From IMG/VR virus record IMGVR_UViG_3300031675_000586, positions 1-35,325 of that record: 35,325 nt of DNA. The stretch is one strand, 5' to 3'. Numbering within the stretch: position 1 is the first letter of the stretch; every line of letters begins with the position of its first letter. The notes below the pieces were generated by a model. That model was given only the letters and a program-made list of their open reading frames with translations, was not told where the DNA came from and did no database searches. Origin of the DNA: a virus. A program made the translations under genes and the position numbers. Shown in pieces: positions 14,476 through 22,320 of the stretch.

Positions 14476-14797
14476 TTTTTACTCCACTGTGGTTTTGTGT
14501 GTATTCTCGCAGACCACTTATTAGTGCAAATCCTTTATCTTCTTCTGTCGCAAACCTAACTTCTCCTTGTCTAACCTGGAACTCCCAAAACTCTTTCATT
14601 CCGAGATTCTTAAGTAATGATGATACCGCACTTTCTTTACGTTTTAGTATTAGAGATCTAGTGCCTCGCCATTCCATCCAGGAATCAAAGAAGTACGTTG
14701 TCCTTTCAGTTCTTGTTGGTGTAAGTGTACCAAATGCTTTTAACATATTTGTATCATTGTACATGCGTTGATATGTCTTACTTCTACGAACTTGCAT
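14468..14797 (-). CDS. Conserved hypothetical protein
   Basis: Encodes 109 residues, basic, starting MQVRRSKTYQRMYNDTNMLK. Segments include TERTTYFFDSWMEWRGTRSL, then LKNLGMKEFWEFQVRQGEVR. The basic charge would allow nucleic-acid binding, but no motif supports it. It overlaps its neighbours by 14 and 8 bases. Confidence 0.75.
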   Translation of the reverse strand: MQVRRSKTYQRMYNDTNMLKAFGTLTPTRTERTTYFFDSWMEWRGTRSLILKRKESAVSSLLKNLGMKEFWEFQVRQGEVRFATEEDKGFALISGLREYTQNHSGVKNV

Positions 14798-15626
14798 AAT
14801 AAGTATCTAATGTTTGCTCTTGGATATTTAAGTATTGCTTTCGTTGTCTAAATATAATGTCTAAACCTGGTGCCGCATTTGGAATCATATTTTCTATAGT
14901 GTAACTGTCTTCGTTGCCAGATGCATTACAGTTGTAACCTACAATCTTGTGATTCATCTCACCAAAGTTAAGTTCTGGTGTAACAAGTTTCTTTAACTTA
15001 ACACCTTTAGCAACAAAGTTTGCTGTGGTACTAAACACATCGTCTGTATCACATATGATTGTTGGTATCTTATTATCGTATGATTTAGTATCTAGCATTA
15101 AACTAAATCTATTGTTAGAACTCATGAAGGTGTAATATCTGTCACCTGTTCTAGTAAACTTAAAGCCTATCTCTTGATAAAAGTCTCGCATTCTAGGGTT
15201 AGCATTGTTATATATAACACCACTAACGTAGTTTAGACCGTTACTGCTAACGTTTGTTGGCTTCTTTGTAACTTGTTCTAATGACTTGTTTAAATTTTTA
15301 AACTCTTCTTCTGGCATTAATAATGTTCTAAAGCCTGCACAATTATCAACAACGTACATGCCAGTGTCATCGGGATCTAGTTCTGCACCTATGTTAGTTA
15401 TAACATCTTTTGATACATTAAAGCCAATGCCTGTGATACCTAATGCATCAGTGTCTACTTCTTTTAGTAGCAATATGCATAAGTTTTGAGTCCAAACAGT
15501 AACAGCACCAGAAGAGTTCCTTGTGCGTTTAATGAAACCTAATGTGTTTAACCGTTGTTCAACATCAACGGTTGTTGTTATTGTAGGGTTATATGAATAC
15601 TCTAAAAAACTATAATCTACTTGCAT
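14784..15626 (-). CDS. VOC/glyoxalase-fold protein with two modules (predicted)
   Basis: Encodes 280 residues. Residues roughly 135-215 read like a vicinal-oxygen-chelate module: NYVSGVIYNNANPRMRDFYQ, EIGFKFTRTGDRYYTFM, RFSLMLDTKS, then IICDTDDVFSTTANFVAKGV. The first 110 residues may be a second, weaker copy (RLNTLGFIKRT, VTVWTQNLCILLL). Two VOC modules in one chain occur in hydroxyphenylpyruvate-dioxygenase-like enzymes. A full metal triad cannot be placed with confidence, so activity is uncertain. The start shares a base with the stop of the A-type Fe-S carrier gene (TAATG). Confidence 0.5.
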   Translation of the reverse strand: MQVDYSFLEYSYNPTITTTVDVEQRLNTLGFIKRTRNSSGAVTVWTQNLCILLLKEVDTDALGITGIGFNVSKDVITNIGAELDPDDTGMYVVDNCAGFRTLLMPEEEFKNLNKSLEQVTKKPTNVSSNGLNYVSGVIYNNANPRMRDFYQEIGFKFTRTGDRYYTFMSSNNRFSLMLDTKSYDNKIPTIICDTDDVFSTTANFVAKGVKLKKLVTPELNFGEMNHKIVGYNCNASGNEDSYTIENMIPNAAPGLDIIFRQRKQYLNIQEQTLDTYYASS

Positions 15627-15985
15627 TATATATTAAAGGTCACCGACTCACCACAGCCACAAGTACTAGATGCTAGAGGTGATGATATCTCTATCATATT
15701 GCCAGCAATACTAATTTTCTTATCTACTGTACTTCCTATTAGATATGGCTTACTTAGATTATCTAAGTAAAAATCCCAGCCTTCAAATGAGAGTGTAAAC
15801 TCATCTAATCTGACTTGAGAGTTTGTTTCAACCATTTCCCAATCATAGGAAAATCCGGCGCAACCTCCTCCTGTTAATTTTAATCTAATCCCGTGGGCAT
15901 CAGAGTCTTCAACAACCTGCTTGAAGTGATTCTGTGCATTGGGCGTTATCGTTATTAGCTCTTTTGTTGGATCGAATGTTTGCAT
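15626..15985 (-). CDS. A-type Fe-S cluster carrier (IscA/ErpA/HesB family)
   Basis: Encodes 119 residues, near the family norm of about 107. The three invariant cysteines are present: C42 in TGGGCAGFSYDWE and C109/C111 in STCGCGESVTF at the C-terminus. A-type carriers receive [2Fe-2S]/[4Fe-4S] clusters from a scaffold and pass them to target enzymes. With the SufE-like and NfuA-like genes it forms a set for cluster trafficking. A weak late-like TTAAATAG lies upstream. The fold segments ITITPNAQNHF and VRLDEFTLSFEG are typical. Confidence 0.93.
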   Translation of the reverse strand: MQTFDPTKELITITPNAQNHFKQVVEDSDAHGIRLKLTGGGCAGFSYDWEMVETNSQVRLDEFTLSFEGWDFYLDNLSKPYLIGSTVDKKISIAGNMIEISSPLASSTCGCGESVTFNI

Positions 15986-15989
15986 ACTA

Positions 15990-16475
15990 CTATTTAACCG
16001 ATTTGCATCTTAAATTAACAACATAGCGACTGCCTTTGGTAACTCTAGACACAGAATGCTTGTAATCGTATGTATAATACGCCATATCGCCCGAATTAAG
16101 CTCTTGTAACTCGCTATCTACTATCATATCTCCACCTTCATAGTCATCTGGGCTATTTAATTGTATAATCACACTCAAATCTGAGTGAGTATGTTCGTGC
16201 ATATCTAAGTGTGGCGGGATATGGCAGTTAGTGCTATACTTTAATACTCTTGCTTCAATTAGTTCTGCTTTAGGTAAGTGTTGCTTTACTTCTTGCCAAA
16301 CTAACTCAAATTCTTTGTTAGTAAATTTAGTTACTAAAAAGTGTCCTACGAAACTAGGCCAATGTCTATCAATATATTTCCCATTAATTAATACTGTATT
16401 ACCTAATGATTTATATGCATAGAAAACTTTGTTTATAGTATCAGGAGTTAACACATCGCGGCTAACTTCAAACAT
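15990..16475 (-). CDS. 2OG/Fe(II) oxygenase (prolyl-hydroxylase-like)
   Basis: With the ATG at 16475 it encodes 161 residues. The triad is H89-x-D91 (CHIPPHLDMHEHTHSDL), H140 (YDYKHSVSRVTKG) and R150 for 2-oxoglutarate. YEGGDMIVDS and LNSGDMAYY are the usual P4H core strands. The ATG is chosen because it overlaps the clpP stop as TAATG, a pattern repeated in this genome; a TTG at 16511 would overlap clpP by 37 bases. It is a shorter, canonical oxygenase, distinct from the three at 7.5-9.6 kb. Substrate unknown. Confidence 0.85.
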   Translation of the reverse strand: MFEVSRDVLTPDTINKVFYAYKSLGNTVLINGKYIDRHWPSFVGHFLVTKFTNKEFELVWQEVKQHLPKAELIEARVLKYSTNCHIPPHLDMHEHTHSDLSVIIQLNSPDDYEGGDMIVDSELQELNSGDMAYYTYDYKHSVSRVTKGSRYVVNLRCKSVK

Positions 16476-17062
16476 TATCTTTTTGACACAATCTCGTCTG
16501 CTAGTCCCCAATCAATGGCTTCCTGTGCAGATAAGAATTTGTCCCTATCCATGCCTTTCTCAAAGTCATCGTATGTTTTGCCTTTACTGTTATGCTGTAC
16601 ATAAATGTCAGTTAAGTCTTTTTTCATACGTTCAATTTCTGCGTATTGAATTGCTATATCTGATGCCATACCTTGAGCGCCACCGCTTGGTTGGTGAATC
16701 ATTGTTCTGGACTTAGGTAGTAAATATCTTTTGCCTGGTGCTCCTGCTTGGGCTAGTAAACTTCCCATGCTGGCCGCTTGCCCCATTACAATTGTACTTA
16801 CTTCTGGTCTAATGTATTGCATTGTGTCATATATTGCCATGCCGGCAGTAACAACACCTCCAGGTGAGTTAATATAGAAACTGATATCAGCATCTTGGTC
16901 TTCCGCTTCTAAAAATAAGAATTGAGCACAAATACTGTTAGATACGGCATCGTCTACTTGACCATTTAAAAAGACAATTCTCTCTTTTAACAGCCTACTA
17001 TAAATATCGTAACTTCTTTCGCCTTGGGCAGTTTTTTCTATTACATATGGTACAAAGTTCAT
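16475..17062 (-). CDS. clpP: ClpP serine protease
   Basis: Encodes 195 residues, full length for ClpP. The catalytic triad is S98 in [10 protein letters not shown]123 in [12 protein letters not shown], and the Asp of [12 protein letters not shown] (D174 aligned). [20 protein letters not shown] is the standard substrate-groove segment. The protease forms a double heptamer driven by host ClpA/ClpX ATPases; a phage copy could redirect host proteolysis or mature virion proteins. It has its own strong promoter (17091-17119) and a CGGAG ribosome site. ClpP genes are known in marine T4-like phages. Confidence 0.96.
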   Translation of the reverse strand: MNFVPYVIEKTAQGERSYDIYSRLLKERIVFLNGQVDDAVSNSICAQFLFLEAEDQDADISFYINSPGGVVTAGMAIYDTMQYIRPEVSTIVMGQAASMGSLLAQAGAPGKRYLLPKSRTMIHQPSGGAQGMASDIAIQYAEIERMKKDLTDIYVQHNSKGKTYDDFEKGMDRDKFLSAQEAIDWGLADEIVSKR

Positions 17063-17090
17063 TTACATCTCCGTTTGTTTTGTTTTCATA

Positions 17091-17119
17091 ATTATACAGC
17101 CTAACATAGGAATTGTCAA
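17091..17119 (-). promoter_or_regulatory. Sigma70-type promoter of clpP
   Basis: TTGACA (17119-17114), 17-nt spacer, TATAAT (17096-17091), minus strand. The -35 box overlaps the stop of the SufE-like gene. The start codon follows after about 28 nt with a CGGAG site. Confidence 0.82.
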
Positions 17120-17517
17120 GTGTTAACAATCCTTTTTATATGATTAATCATTGCTTGTAAGCCTTTCTTCTTTGCTAGTGTTAAATTAGTTGCTAAGAAG
17201 TTAAAATCACTAAACGTAACATTGTTAACCTGCTCGGATGTTAATCCATTTAATGCAGTTGTTAGTATAGAGCCAACGCCTTTAGTCATAGTAGTATCAC
17301 TATAAAAATTAAATAACCAATGGTCACTAGACAACTTACCATTTATCCAAACATTAGATGTACACCCTCTAACGTAATTATCTGTTACGCATAGCTCTGC
17401 TGTATCATTATGTTTAGCACTAACACCTGTCTGCATAAGCCATACATTAAACTGATCAGGCGTATTAAAATCGTTTACGGTATTACTTACTTTGTTTAAT
17501 GTATCTAACATAAACAT
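17116..17517 (-). CDS. SufE-like sulfur acceptor protein
   Basis: From the ATG at 17517 it encodes 133 residues. The active-site cysteine lies in NYVRGCTSNVWINGKL (C52), matching the GCQSxVW motif of SufE/CsdE. The following TKGVGSILTTALNGLTSEQV, then LTLAKKKGLQAMINHIKRIV, are typical. SufE takes sulfur from the SufS desulfurase for Fe-S assembly. Three starts are possible: TTG 17535, ATG 17517 and ATG 17511. An exact TATAAATA late element covers 17524-17517, so a late transcript would begin near 17511 and only the third start would be used. No ribosome site is evident. Confidence 0.85.
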   Translation of the reverse strand: MFMLDTLNKVSNTVNDFNTPDQFNVWLMQTGVSAKHNDTAELCVTDNYVRGCTSNVWINGKLSSDHWLFNFYSDTTMTKGVGSILTTALNGLTSEQVNNVTFSDFNFLATNLTLAKKKGLQAMINHIKRIVNT

Positions 17518-17524
17518 ATTTATA
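17517..17524 (-). promoter_or_regulatory. Late promoter TATAAATA of the SufE-like gene
   Basis: Exact TATAAATA on the minus strand, between the upstream terminator and the ATG at 17511. Transcription from it would give a leader of almost zero length. Confidence 0.55.
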
Positions 17525-17535
17525 GTAACAGTCAA

Positions 17536-17560
17536 GAAAAAGGCCCACTTAGTGAGCCTT
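17536..17560 (-). terminator. Rho-independent terminator after the 61-residue gene
   Basis: AAGGC (17540-17544) pairs with GCCTT (17556-17560), extended by CAC/GTG after one mismatch. On the minus strand the stem is followed by TTTTTC. It separates the small membrane gene from the SufE-like gene. Confidence 0.75.
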
Positions 17561-17586
17561 CTTGCATAACTAGTTTAAGTAAATCT

Positions 17587-17772
17587 TCACCAAGTCAATA
17601 TTGGCGCCATAGCAATGTACATAAAAACAATCATGCCAATCAAACTTCCAAACGTTGCAATATCATTGCAAGTCTGTCCATCTGGACAATATTTGTTATG
17701 GAGCCTTTTAAGGTTTCCAACAGTACGTTGAACTAAAGATTTACCGTCACTTATAATTGTGATGGTTGACAT
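17587..17772 (-). CDS. Small membrane protein with a C-terminal segment
   Basis: The ATG at 17772, with CGGAG about 6 nt upstream, gives 61 residues: MSTITIISDGKSLVQRTVGN, then NKYCPDGQTCND with two cysteines, then a membrane segment (SLIGMIVFMYIAMAPILTW). A GTG at 17814 would add 14 residues but lacks a ribosome site. The Cys pair (C29, C35) may form a disulfide or bind metal. Function unknown. It lies far downstream (about 210 nt) of a late promoter, behind a long leader. Confidence 0.65.
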   Translation of the reverse strand: MSTITIISDGKSLVQRTVGNLKRLHNKYCPDGQTCNDIATFGSLIGMIVFMYIAMAPILTW

Positions 17773-17979
17773 TTCATTCTCCGAATCTAAATTTTTATTA
17801 GCATCCGTATTCACAGATCTTCTCAGACTCTGCTCAGTTAAAAGTTTTGAAAACTTTTATTCGATTTCAAATTGTGCTGTACTCTTGCAATAGAGTCTAC
17901 AACGGATACACACCGCGGCAACACTTGACAACCGACAAAACTGTTGTGGAAGAAGGAGTGCTTTTCTAACTTCCAATGC
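17773..17979 (-). other. Long untranslated leader with repeats and hairpins
   Basis: About 200 nt between the late element at 17980 and the next start codon hold no convincing gene. Visible structure includes AAAAGTTTTCAAAACTTTT (a near-perfect inverted repeat, 17841-17859), ACTCT/AGAGT arms around 17881-17898, and two CTCAG copies about 17822-17837. It could be a structured 5' leader or a small RNA. No tRNA pattern was found. Confidence 0.4.
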
Positions 17980-17987
17980 TATTTATA
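17980..17987 (-). promoter_or_regulatory. Late promoter TATAAATA
   Basis: Exact T4 late consensus on the minus strand, in a non-coding stretch between the terminator at 18031-18058 and the 61-residue gene. The leader downstream is unusually long. Confidence 0.6.
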
Positions 17988-18030
17988 CAAATCTTTAAAA
18001 GATGTGTTAATATAACGAATTTTTAGTCAA

Positions 18031-18058
18031 AAATAAACACGCCGAAGCGTGTTTATTT
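18031..18058 (-). terminator. Strong terminator with a UUCG tetraloop
   Basis: AAATAAACACGC (18031-18042) and GCGTGTTTATTT (18047-18058) form a perfect 12-bp stem. On the minus strand the loop is TTCG closed by C-G, the very stable cUUCGg loop. The arm ends in TTTATTTTTG. It follows the EF-hand gene. Confidence 0.85.
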
Positions 18059-18073
18059 ACTCGAGTAAATAAA
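18052..18073. repeat. 22-bp perfect palindrome overlapping the terminator
   Basis: TTTATTTACTCGAGTAAATAAA reads the same on both strands. It starts inside the 18047-18058 arm of the terminator and ends just before the stop of the EF-hand gene. The two hairpins share seven bases and cannot both form. Confidence 0.7.
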
Positions 18074-18074
18074 T

Positions 18075-18395
18075 TTACTTTTGTTGTACTTTCGTACCTT
18101 TTTTAAGATCAGCAATCATGCTGTCTTTGTTCTTACGCTTGTCAAGTTCAACACCAAATTCTCTACCAAGCTCTTCAAGTTTGGTTTTGGTTAGTGCTTT
18201 TAACTTTGCTGGCGTAGGGAGTTTTTGAGTATCGGCTTTAATCCCTTTGGAAACGTTTTTTGATGCTTCTTTTAAATCAGCAACGTCAACTTTTCCATCG
18301 TCATTAATGTCGAGGTCGTTTTGGTCTTTGTTATAATACCAAAATACTCCACCAGCAACGGCAAGAACTATCAGAATAATAATTTCAATTCCCAT
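18075..18395 (-). CDS. Membrane-anchored protein with EF-hand loop and SAP/HeH-like end
   Basis: Encodes 106 residues. Residues 2-21 are a membrane anchor (IEIIILIVLAVAGGVFWYY). Residues 29-40 (DINDDGKVDVAD) are a canonical 12-residue calcium loop with ligands at positions 1, 3, 5 and 12 and Gly at 6. Residues 60-100 (LPTPAKLKALTKTKLEELGR and following) resemble a SAP/HeH or Rho-N-type helix-extended-loop-helix, a nucleic-acid-binding fold. A single EF-hand suggests pairing or a dockerin-like use. I recall similar proteins in marine phages with unknown role. It is first in a unit with nadE, three nt after that gene's stop. Confidence 0.75.
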   Translation of the reverse strand: MGIEIIILIVLAVAGGVFWYYNKDQNDLDINDDGKVDVADLKEASKNVSKGIKADTQKLPTPAKLKALTKTKLEELGREFGVELDKRKNKDSMIADLKKGTKVQQK

Positions 18396-18397
18396 GG

Positions 18398-19333
18398 TTA
18401 TCTCCTTAGATAGTTATCTAGTTTGCTCAACTCAGCATATCGGCCTGAGTCGAAAGGATGATCAAGATTGAACGGATTTGTACGTTTGTAAGTAGTACTC
18501 CTCACTCGGTCAGCGACCGCTTGTACAATCGCTCTATCTTCATCGGTTAATTTGTCCAACTCTACACCGCCTCTCAAAAGAGAAAACAATGCAATGTCGA
18601 ACTCTAAGTAACTAAAACCAAATTGGTCCTCGTCACCTTTTGCAATTCCCAATCCGTCTGTTGGTACTGCCTCCACAATAGAGTGTGGAACTCTGAGATG
18701 TTCTGCCAATGCAGGAACTTCCCAACTTTTTGTCAATGCTTGGATCGGTGAGACGTCACCTACATCACCATGCAATGTCCAAAATCCTGTAGCAAGTTCA
18801 CTGAAGTTATCAGTACTTGCAACTAAACCATTTTGACTACTAGCAATATCATATAAAGTTATCATTCGTAGCCTTGCTCTAATATTACCTTGTCTAACTA
18901 AATTTTCTGACAGTCCTCTATGGGTTGTATCAACAAACCCTTGATGTCTTTGCATGTGTATTATTGTGTTATCAAATAATGGTGTTAGATCTCTTTCGAT
19001 ACTAACATTTAACATCTTACTAAACTCTCTAGCTCTAGCTAACTCATCTTCGTCTTGATGGATTGGTAACATAACACCAATTACATTCCATCCTGCTTCT
19101 TTAAATAATAATGCCGTAACAGCACTATCTAGTCCACCACTGATACCTATTACTACATTTGAAATATTGTGTTGTGTTTTGTAGTCAATTAAATCAGTTA
19201 CTAGTTTTGTTTGCAGTGATTGAATTTCACTGTGAAAAACTCCAAATGATATTAGTTTGTTCAGTTGGTCTTCGAACCAAGGGCTTAATGCTGGATTACG
19301 ATTGTATCTTAATATGTCTGGTTGAATTATCAT
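18398..19333 (-). CDS. nadE: NAD synthetase (ammonia-dependent NadE)
   Basis: Encodes 311 residues. The ATP-pyrophosphatase loop is GISGGLDSA (SGGLDS at 65-70). The second signature TDNFSELATGFWTLHGDVGD and PTDGLGIAKGDEDQFGFSY match NadE, which converts nicotinate adenine dinucleotide plus ammonia to NAD. There is no glutaminase domain, so it is the ammonia-using form. A phage copy could keep NAD up during infection or counter NAD-depleting host defences; no other NAD-salvage enzyme of known phage pathways was found in this window. A late-like AATAAATA lies just upstream at 19351-19344. Confidence 0.93.
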   Translation of the reverse strand: MIIQPDILRYNRNPALSPWFEDQLNKLISFGVFHSEIQSLQTKLVTDLIDYKTQHNISNVVIGISGGLDSAVTALLFKEAGWNVIGVMLPIHQDEDELARAREFSKMLNVSIERDLTPLFDNTIIHMQRHQGFVDTTHRGLSENLVRQGNIRARLRMITLYDIASSQNGLVASTDNFSELATGFWTLHGDVGDVSPIQALTKSWEVPALAEHLRVPHSIVEAVPTDGLGIAKGDEDQFGFSYLEFDIALFSLLRGGVELDKLTDEDRAIVQAVADRVRSTTYKRTNPFNLDHPFDSGRYAELSKLDNYLRR

Positions 19334-19343
19334 ATCGTAATAG

Positions 19344-19351
19344 TATTTATT
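19344..19351 (-). promoter_or_regulatory. Late-promoter-like element AATAAATA
   Basis: AATAAATACT on the minus strand at the 3' end of the SGNH gene, 11-18 nt before the nadE start. One base off consensus. Confidence 0.4.
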
Positions 19352-20243
19352 AATTAAACCTTGCTTTATCTAGGTTTTTGGCCAAGTCTTCAGCAAATAA
19401 TTTATGAGCCTCTGCATCTGGATGATAGAAACCACAACGGTCTCTGTCGTATTGAAAGTATGTTAAGTGGTGCATTTCGTTAACCATATATAGTTTGGCT
19501 CTGTTATATGTATCAACACAAAAGTCGTTATACACCCACTCCTGCTTAGTCTCACAATGGCTCTTGTATGCCTCGGTAGCTGGTCTATCACTGCCGTCTA
19601 CTTTGATATAGTCTTGATTAAAGTGAGGTACTAGATGTAACTTGTAATTGTTCAGTTCGGCAAAATTCATTATGCCACTGAGTGCTGAATAAAAACTGGC
19701 AACCAAGGTATTGTCTGTGAGAAACTCTGAAAGCAATATAGTTTTTTCTTGCCCCATACGTTTAAGTAAGTGTTCCATTTCAGGATCAGATGAGCTCTTG
19801 CCGTCTGCATTTTCAAATTCAAAATTATATCTGCCCTCGTTACTGTCTAATGAGTATGTTCTTGTAGGTCTACACATACCAACAAACAGCGTATCATTCT
19901 CAGGAGTTATTTCGCCATTGCTATGTAAGTTTTCTAATTGCAGTAAAATATAATCCATTGAACTTGCTGTTTGGCAATACTTTTCAATTTCTACATTGTG
20001 TAGTTCGCTTAACACATGGGGATAACTAGAAAGAACATCTCGCTGAATAAATTCCCACGGACTTTGCTTGGCTTCTACAGCCATATGCATGTGCCACATA
20101 ACTATTGCTGTCTTAAAATTGTATTGATCAATTAGTCCTTCTTTCATGATGTTGACCATGCCGAAGTCACTATCGAGAACTAGGTGGTCCTCAATTTCTA
20201 ACCCAGCAGTATGAGAGTCACCAAAAAATACATACCTTTCCAT
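19350..20243 (-). CDS. SGNH/GDSL-family hydrolase-like protein
   Basis: With the ATG at 20243 it encodes 297 residues. The start is chosen for the GGGGAG 4-5 nt upstream. The N-terminal MERYVFFGDSHTAGLEIED carries the nucleophile Ser (GDS at 8-10), and the C-terminal CGFYHPDAEAHKLFAEDLA resembles the DxxH block with the catalytic His. The middle blocks of the family (Gly and Asn) cannot be placed surely. SGNH enzymes deacylate lipids or sugars; phage members often act on glycan acetyl groups. It starts one base after the GMP reductase stop. Confidence 0.75.
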   Translation of the reverse strand: MERYVFFGDSHTAGLEIEDHLVLDSDFGMVNIMKEGLIDQYNFKTAIVMWHMHMAVEAKQSPWEFIQRDVLSSYPHVLSELHNVEIEKYCQTASSMDYILLQLENLHSNGEITPENDTLFVGMCRPTRTYSLDSNEGRYNFEFENADGKSSSDPEMEHLLKRMGQEKTILLSEFLTDNTLVASFYSALSGIMNFAELNNYKLHLVPHFNQDYIKVDGSDRPATEAYKSHCETKQEWVYNDFCVDTYNRAKLYMVNEMHHLTYFQYDRDRCGFYHPDAEAHKLFAEDLAKNLDKARFN

Positions 20244-20244
20244 T

Positions 20245-21372
20245 TTACTCCCCAACAGTCTGCGACTCAAAAATTGTATTGTATTGCTTTCCGTTATTCA
20301 CTTGTATAAAAGTTGTACGTTTACTTAGTTCTTTTAAGCTCTTTGCGCCAACATAAGTACAAGTAGAACGCAAACCGCCAAGTATGTCGCTAATTCCGGA
20401 ATCAACATTGCCTTTGAAAGGAATTTGTACAACTCGTCCTTCACTTGTTCTATAATCTTTACCATTATTACTCTCCTGTGCATTATTTGAGCTCATGCCA
20501 TGAAACTCTATATACTGAACTTGTTTATGTTTGGTGTGTTTGGCACTTAAATGATCACCAATTTCATAAATTATTTCGTTAGTATTATAATATTTATTAA
20601 AAATCTCGCCACCACCTTCAGTATAGCCTGCTAACATTCCACCAAGCATAACAAAGTCTGCTCCGGCACCAAATGCCTTTGCTACATCTCCAGGACTAGT
20701 ACAGCCGCCATCAGCAATAATGTGTCCCCCAAGACCATGAGCGGCATCGGCGCATTCAATAACAGCCGATAGTTGCGGATACCCAACACCTGTCTTAATA
20801 CGAGTAGTGCAAACACTACCAGGACCAATCCCCACTTTAACAATATCTGCTCCACGTAAAATTAACTCCTCAGTAACATCTGGTGTTACTACATTACCTG
20901 CAATGATTGTAATTCTAGGATATTCATTCCTCATTTGTTCTACAAAGTTTAAAAATCCTTCTGAGTAACCGTTTGCTACATCTATGCAAACATAATTTAT
21001 TGACTTGTTTAATTTTAGTACTGCGTCTATACGTTCTTTATCTATTGCTGTAACGCCTGTACTAACTGCCATGCATTTAACTAAGTCGTCTTTGTAATTA
21101 CTATTGTTCAACCAATCCCATAAGTTTGCTGGTTGATCTTCTTTAACTAAGCAAGTAAACATATCTTGTTTTGCTAATGCTAATGCCATGTCATGTGTTC
21201 CTACACCGTGCATATTAGATGCCATAATAGGAATTCCTGAATACTGCTTACCGCTGTGCTTAAACGTGTAATCCCTTACAAGACTTACATCACCTCTGCT
21301 AACCATTGTACTTCTCTTAGGGCGAAATAAAACGTCGCTGTAGTCTAACTTAATGTCTCGTTCAATTCTCAC
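20245..21372 (-). CDS. guaC: GMP reductase (GuaC)
   Basis: Encodes 375 residues and follows E. coli GuaC along nearly its whole length: [38 protein letters not shown], the catalytic loop [20 protein letters not shown] (C188), then [20 protein letters not shown] and [20 protein letters not shown]. No CBS domains are present, which argues against IMP dehydrogenase. GuaC reduces GMP to IMP with NADPH. It is about 25 residues longer than GuaC, due to an insertion around [20 protein letters not shown] before [10 protein letters not shown] phage could use it to shift G pools to A, which suits an AT-rich genome (inference). Confidence 0.93.
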   Translation of the reverse strand: MRIERDIKLDYSDVLFRPKRSTMVSRGDVSLVRDYTFKHSGKQYSGIPIMASNMHGVGTHDMALALAKQDMFTCLVKEDQPANLWDWLNNSNYKDDLVKCMAVSTGVTAIDKERIDAVLKLNKSINYVCIDVANGYSEGFLNFVEQMRNEYPRITIIAGNVVTPDVTEELILRGADIVKVGIGPGSVCTTRIKTGVGYPQLSAVIECADAAHGLGGHIIADGGCTSPGDVAKAFGAGADFVMLGGMLAGYTEGGGEIFNKYYNTNEIIYEIGDHLSAKHTKHKQVQYIEFHGMSSNNAQESNNGKDYRTSEGRVVQIPFKGNVDSGISDILGGLRSTCTYVGAKSLKELSKRTTFIQVNNGKQYNTIFESQTVGE

Positions 21373-21583
21373 CTGATAGTTTCCTTTGTATTAATTCACT
21401 TGATGTTATTGTTATTGAGTTTTTTGTGTATACTGTTGTTAACCAAACCCACTTATATGATGATTCTCTTATCGATGTATCAAATGGATTCTTGGGTCCT
21501 GACCTAACTTTTATAGGTTTCCAAGCAAACGATTTTTGCCATTGCCAATGCTCTGGCTTCAGGTACTCTTGGTAACGAAACAT
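21362..21583 (-). CDS. Small hypothetical protein
   Basis: The ATG at 21583 gives 73 residues starting [20 protein letters not shown]; a longer frame from 21625 would begin inside the preceding gene. The protein is basic and Trp-rich ([12 protein letters not shown]). Not recognised. It begins 5 nt after the upstream stop and overlaps the guaC start by 11 bases. Confidence 0.65.
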   Translation of the reverse strand: MFRYQEYLKPEHWQWQKSFAWKPIKVRSGPKNPFDTSIRESSYKWVWLTTVYTKNSITITSSELIQRKLSGEN

Positions 21584-21588
21584 TAGTT

Positions 21589-22320
21589 TTAAGATTCTTC
21601 TAGTTCTTCTTCGTAGCCGTACCAAAAGTCGTTCTCTTTAAGATACTCTTCAGTGTATTTTTCATCTGAGTCATGCCATTTCATATTCATGTAGCCTACA
21701 CCTGCATAGTAACCTTTACCAGTGGTATCACAATTATCGTAATCCTTGTCGACTAGTTCTTTATCATACCACATGTCTTCAACTATTTCAGCTACCTGGG
21801 TTTCAATAGAACTAAATGCTACTTTCTTGGGATCAAAATCTCCGCCGTCTGTTTCAACAAACCATGAACCAAACCCGCCTTTCTCTCCACTATGAAATTG
21901 CATTGCTGGTTTATAATTGGTCATGTCTTTTGGCTTCTCATCATCCATGTATGCTTCTCTGCCATACAAGTGGTAAGCATCAAAATCAACTACATTTTCA
22001 TAAGCATAGTCATCGCTTTCGTCTACTAGAACTTCTTCGTAGGTCCACTGCCCGTCAGCGTATGCTCCATTCACATGTTCGATGTCTGTGGTCTCTGTCC
22101 AAGATTCAAAATCTTCGTAGGGTACTGGTATACCTTCTGGATTTACTAAGGCGTCTTCAGGTTCATCTTCACGTCCCCAGTTATCAAAATCAGTAACAAC
22201 ATCTATTAGCTCATCTTCGGGCTTACCTACAAAATGGTCCACAAAGCCTTCTCTGACTGTGCCAATGGTTACTTCACCACCTCTGTTTCCTGCCTCTATT
22301 CTAAATCTTCTTTTTGCCAT
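21589..22320 (-). CDS. Acidic conserved hypothetical protein
   Basis: Encodes 243 residues, strongly acidic, with many Asp/Glu/Tyr. It starts MAKRRFRIEAGNRGGEVTIG, then has VDHFVGKPEDELIDVVTDFD, SGEKGGFGSWFVETDGGDFD and an acidic tail ending EEELEES. The basic first ten residues contrast with the acidic rest. Acidic proteins of this kind in phages may mimic DNA or serve as scaffold, but neither is shown. It lies in the operon between the ferredoxin reductase and guaC, with an AGGAG ribosome site. Confidence 0.75.
   Translation of the reverse strand: MAKRRFRIEAGNRGGEVTIGTVREGFVDHFVGKPEDELIDVVTDFDNWGREDEPEDALVNPEGIPVPYEDFESWTETTDIEHVNGAYADGQWTYEEVLVDESDDYAYENVVDFDAYHLYGREAYMDDEKPKDMTNYKPAMQFHSGEKGGFGSWFVETDGGDFDPKKVAFSSIETQVAEIVEDMWYDKELVDKDYDNCDTTGKGYYAGVGYMNMKWHDSDEKYTEEYLKENDFWYGYEEELEES

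Noticed and set aside
17815-18030. tRNA or known riboswitch in the long leader.
   Set aside because: No T-loop, acceptor stem or recognised aptamer core found by eye; described only as a structured leader.
21362-21625. Longer start (21625) for the 73-residue gene.
   Set aside because: It would overlap the preceding gene by 37 bases with an Arg-rich leader (RLRRRTRRI); the ATG at 21583 follows the stop by 5 nt.
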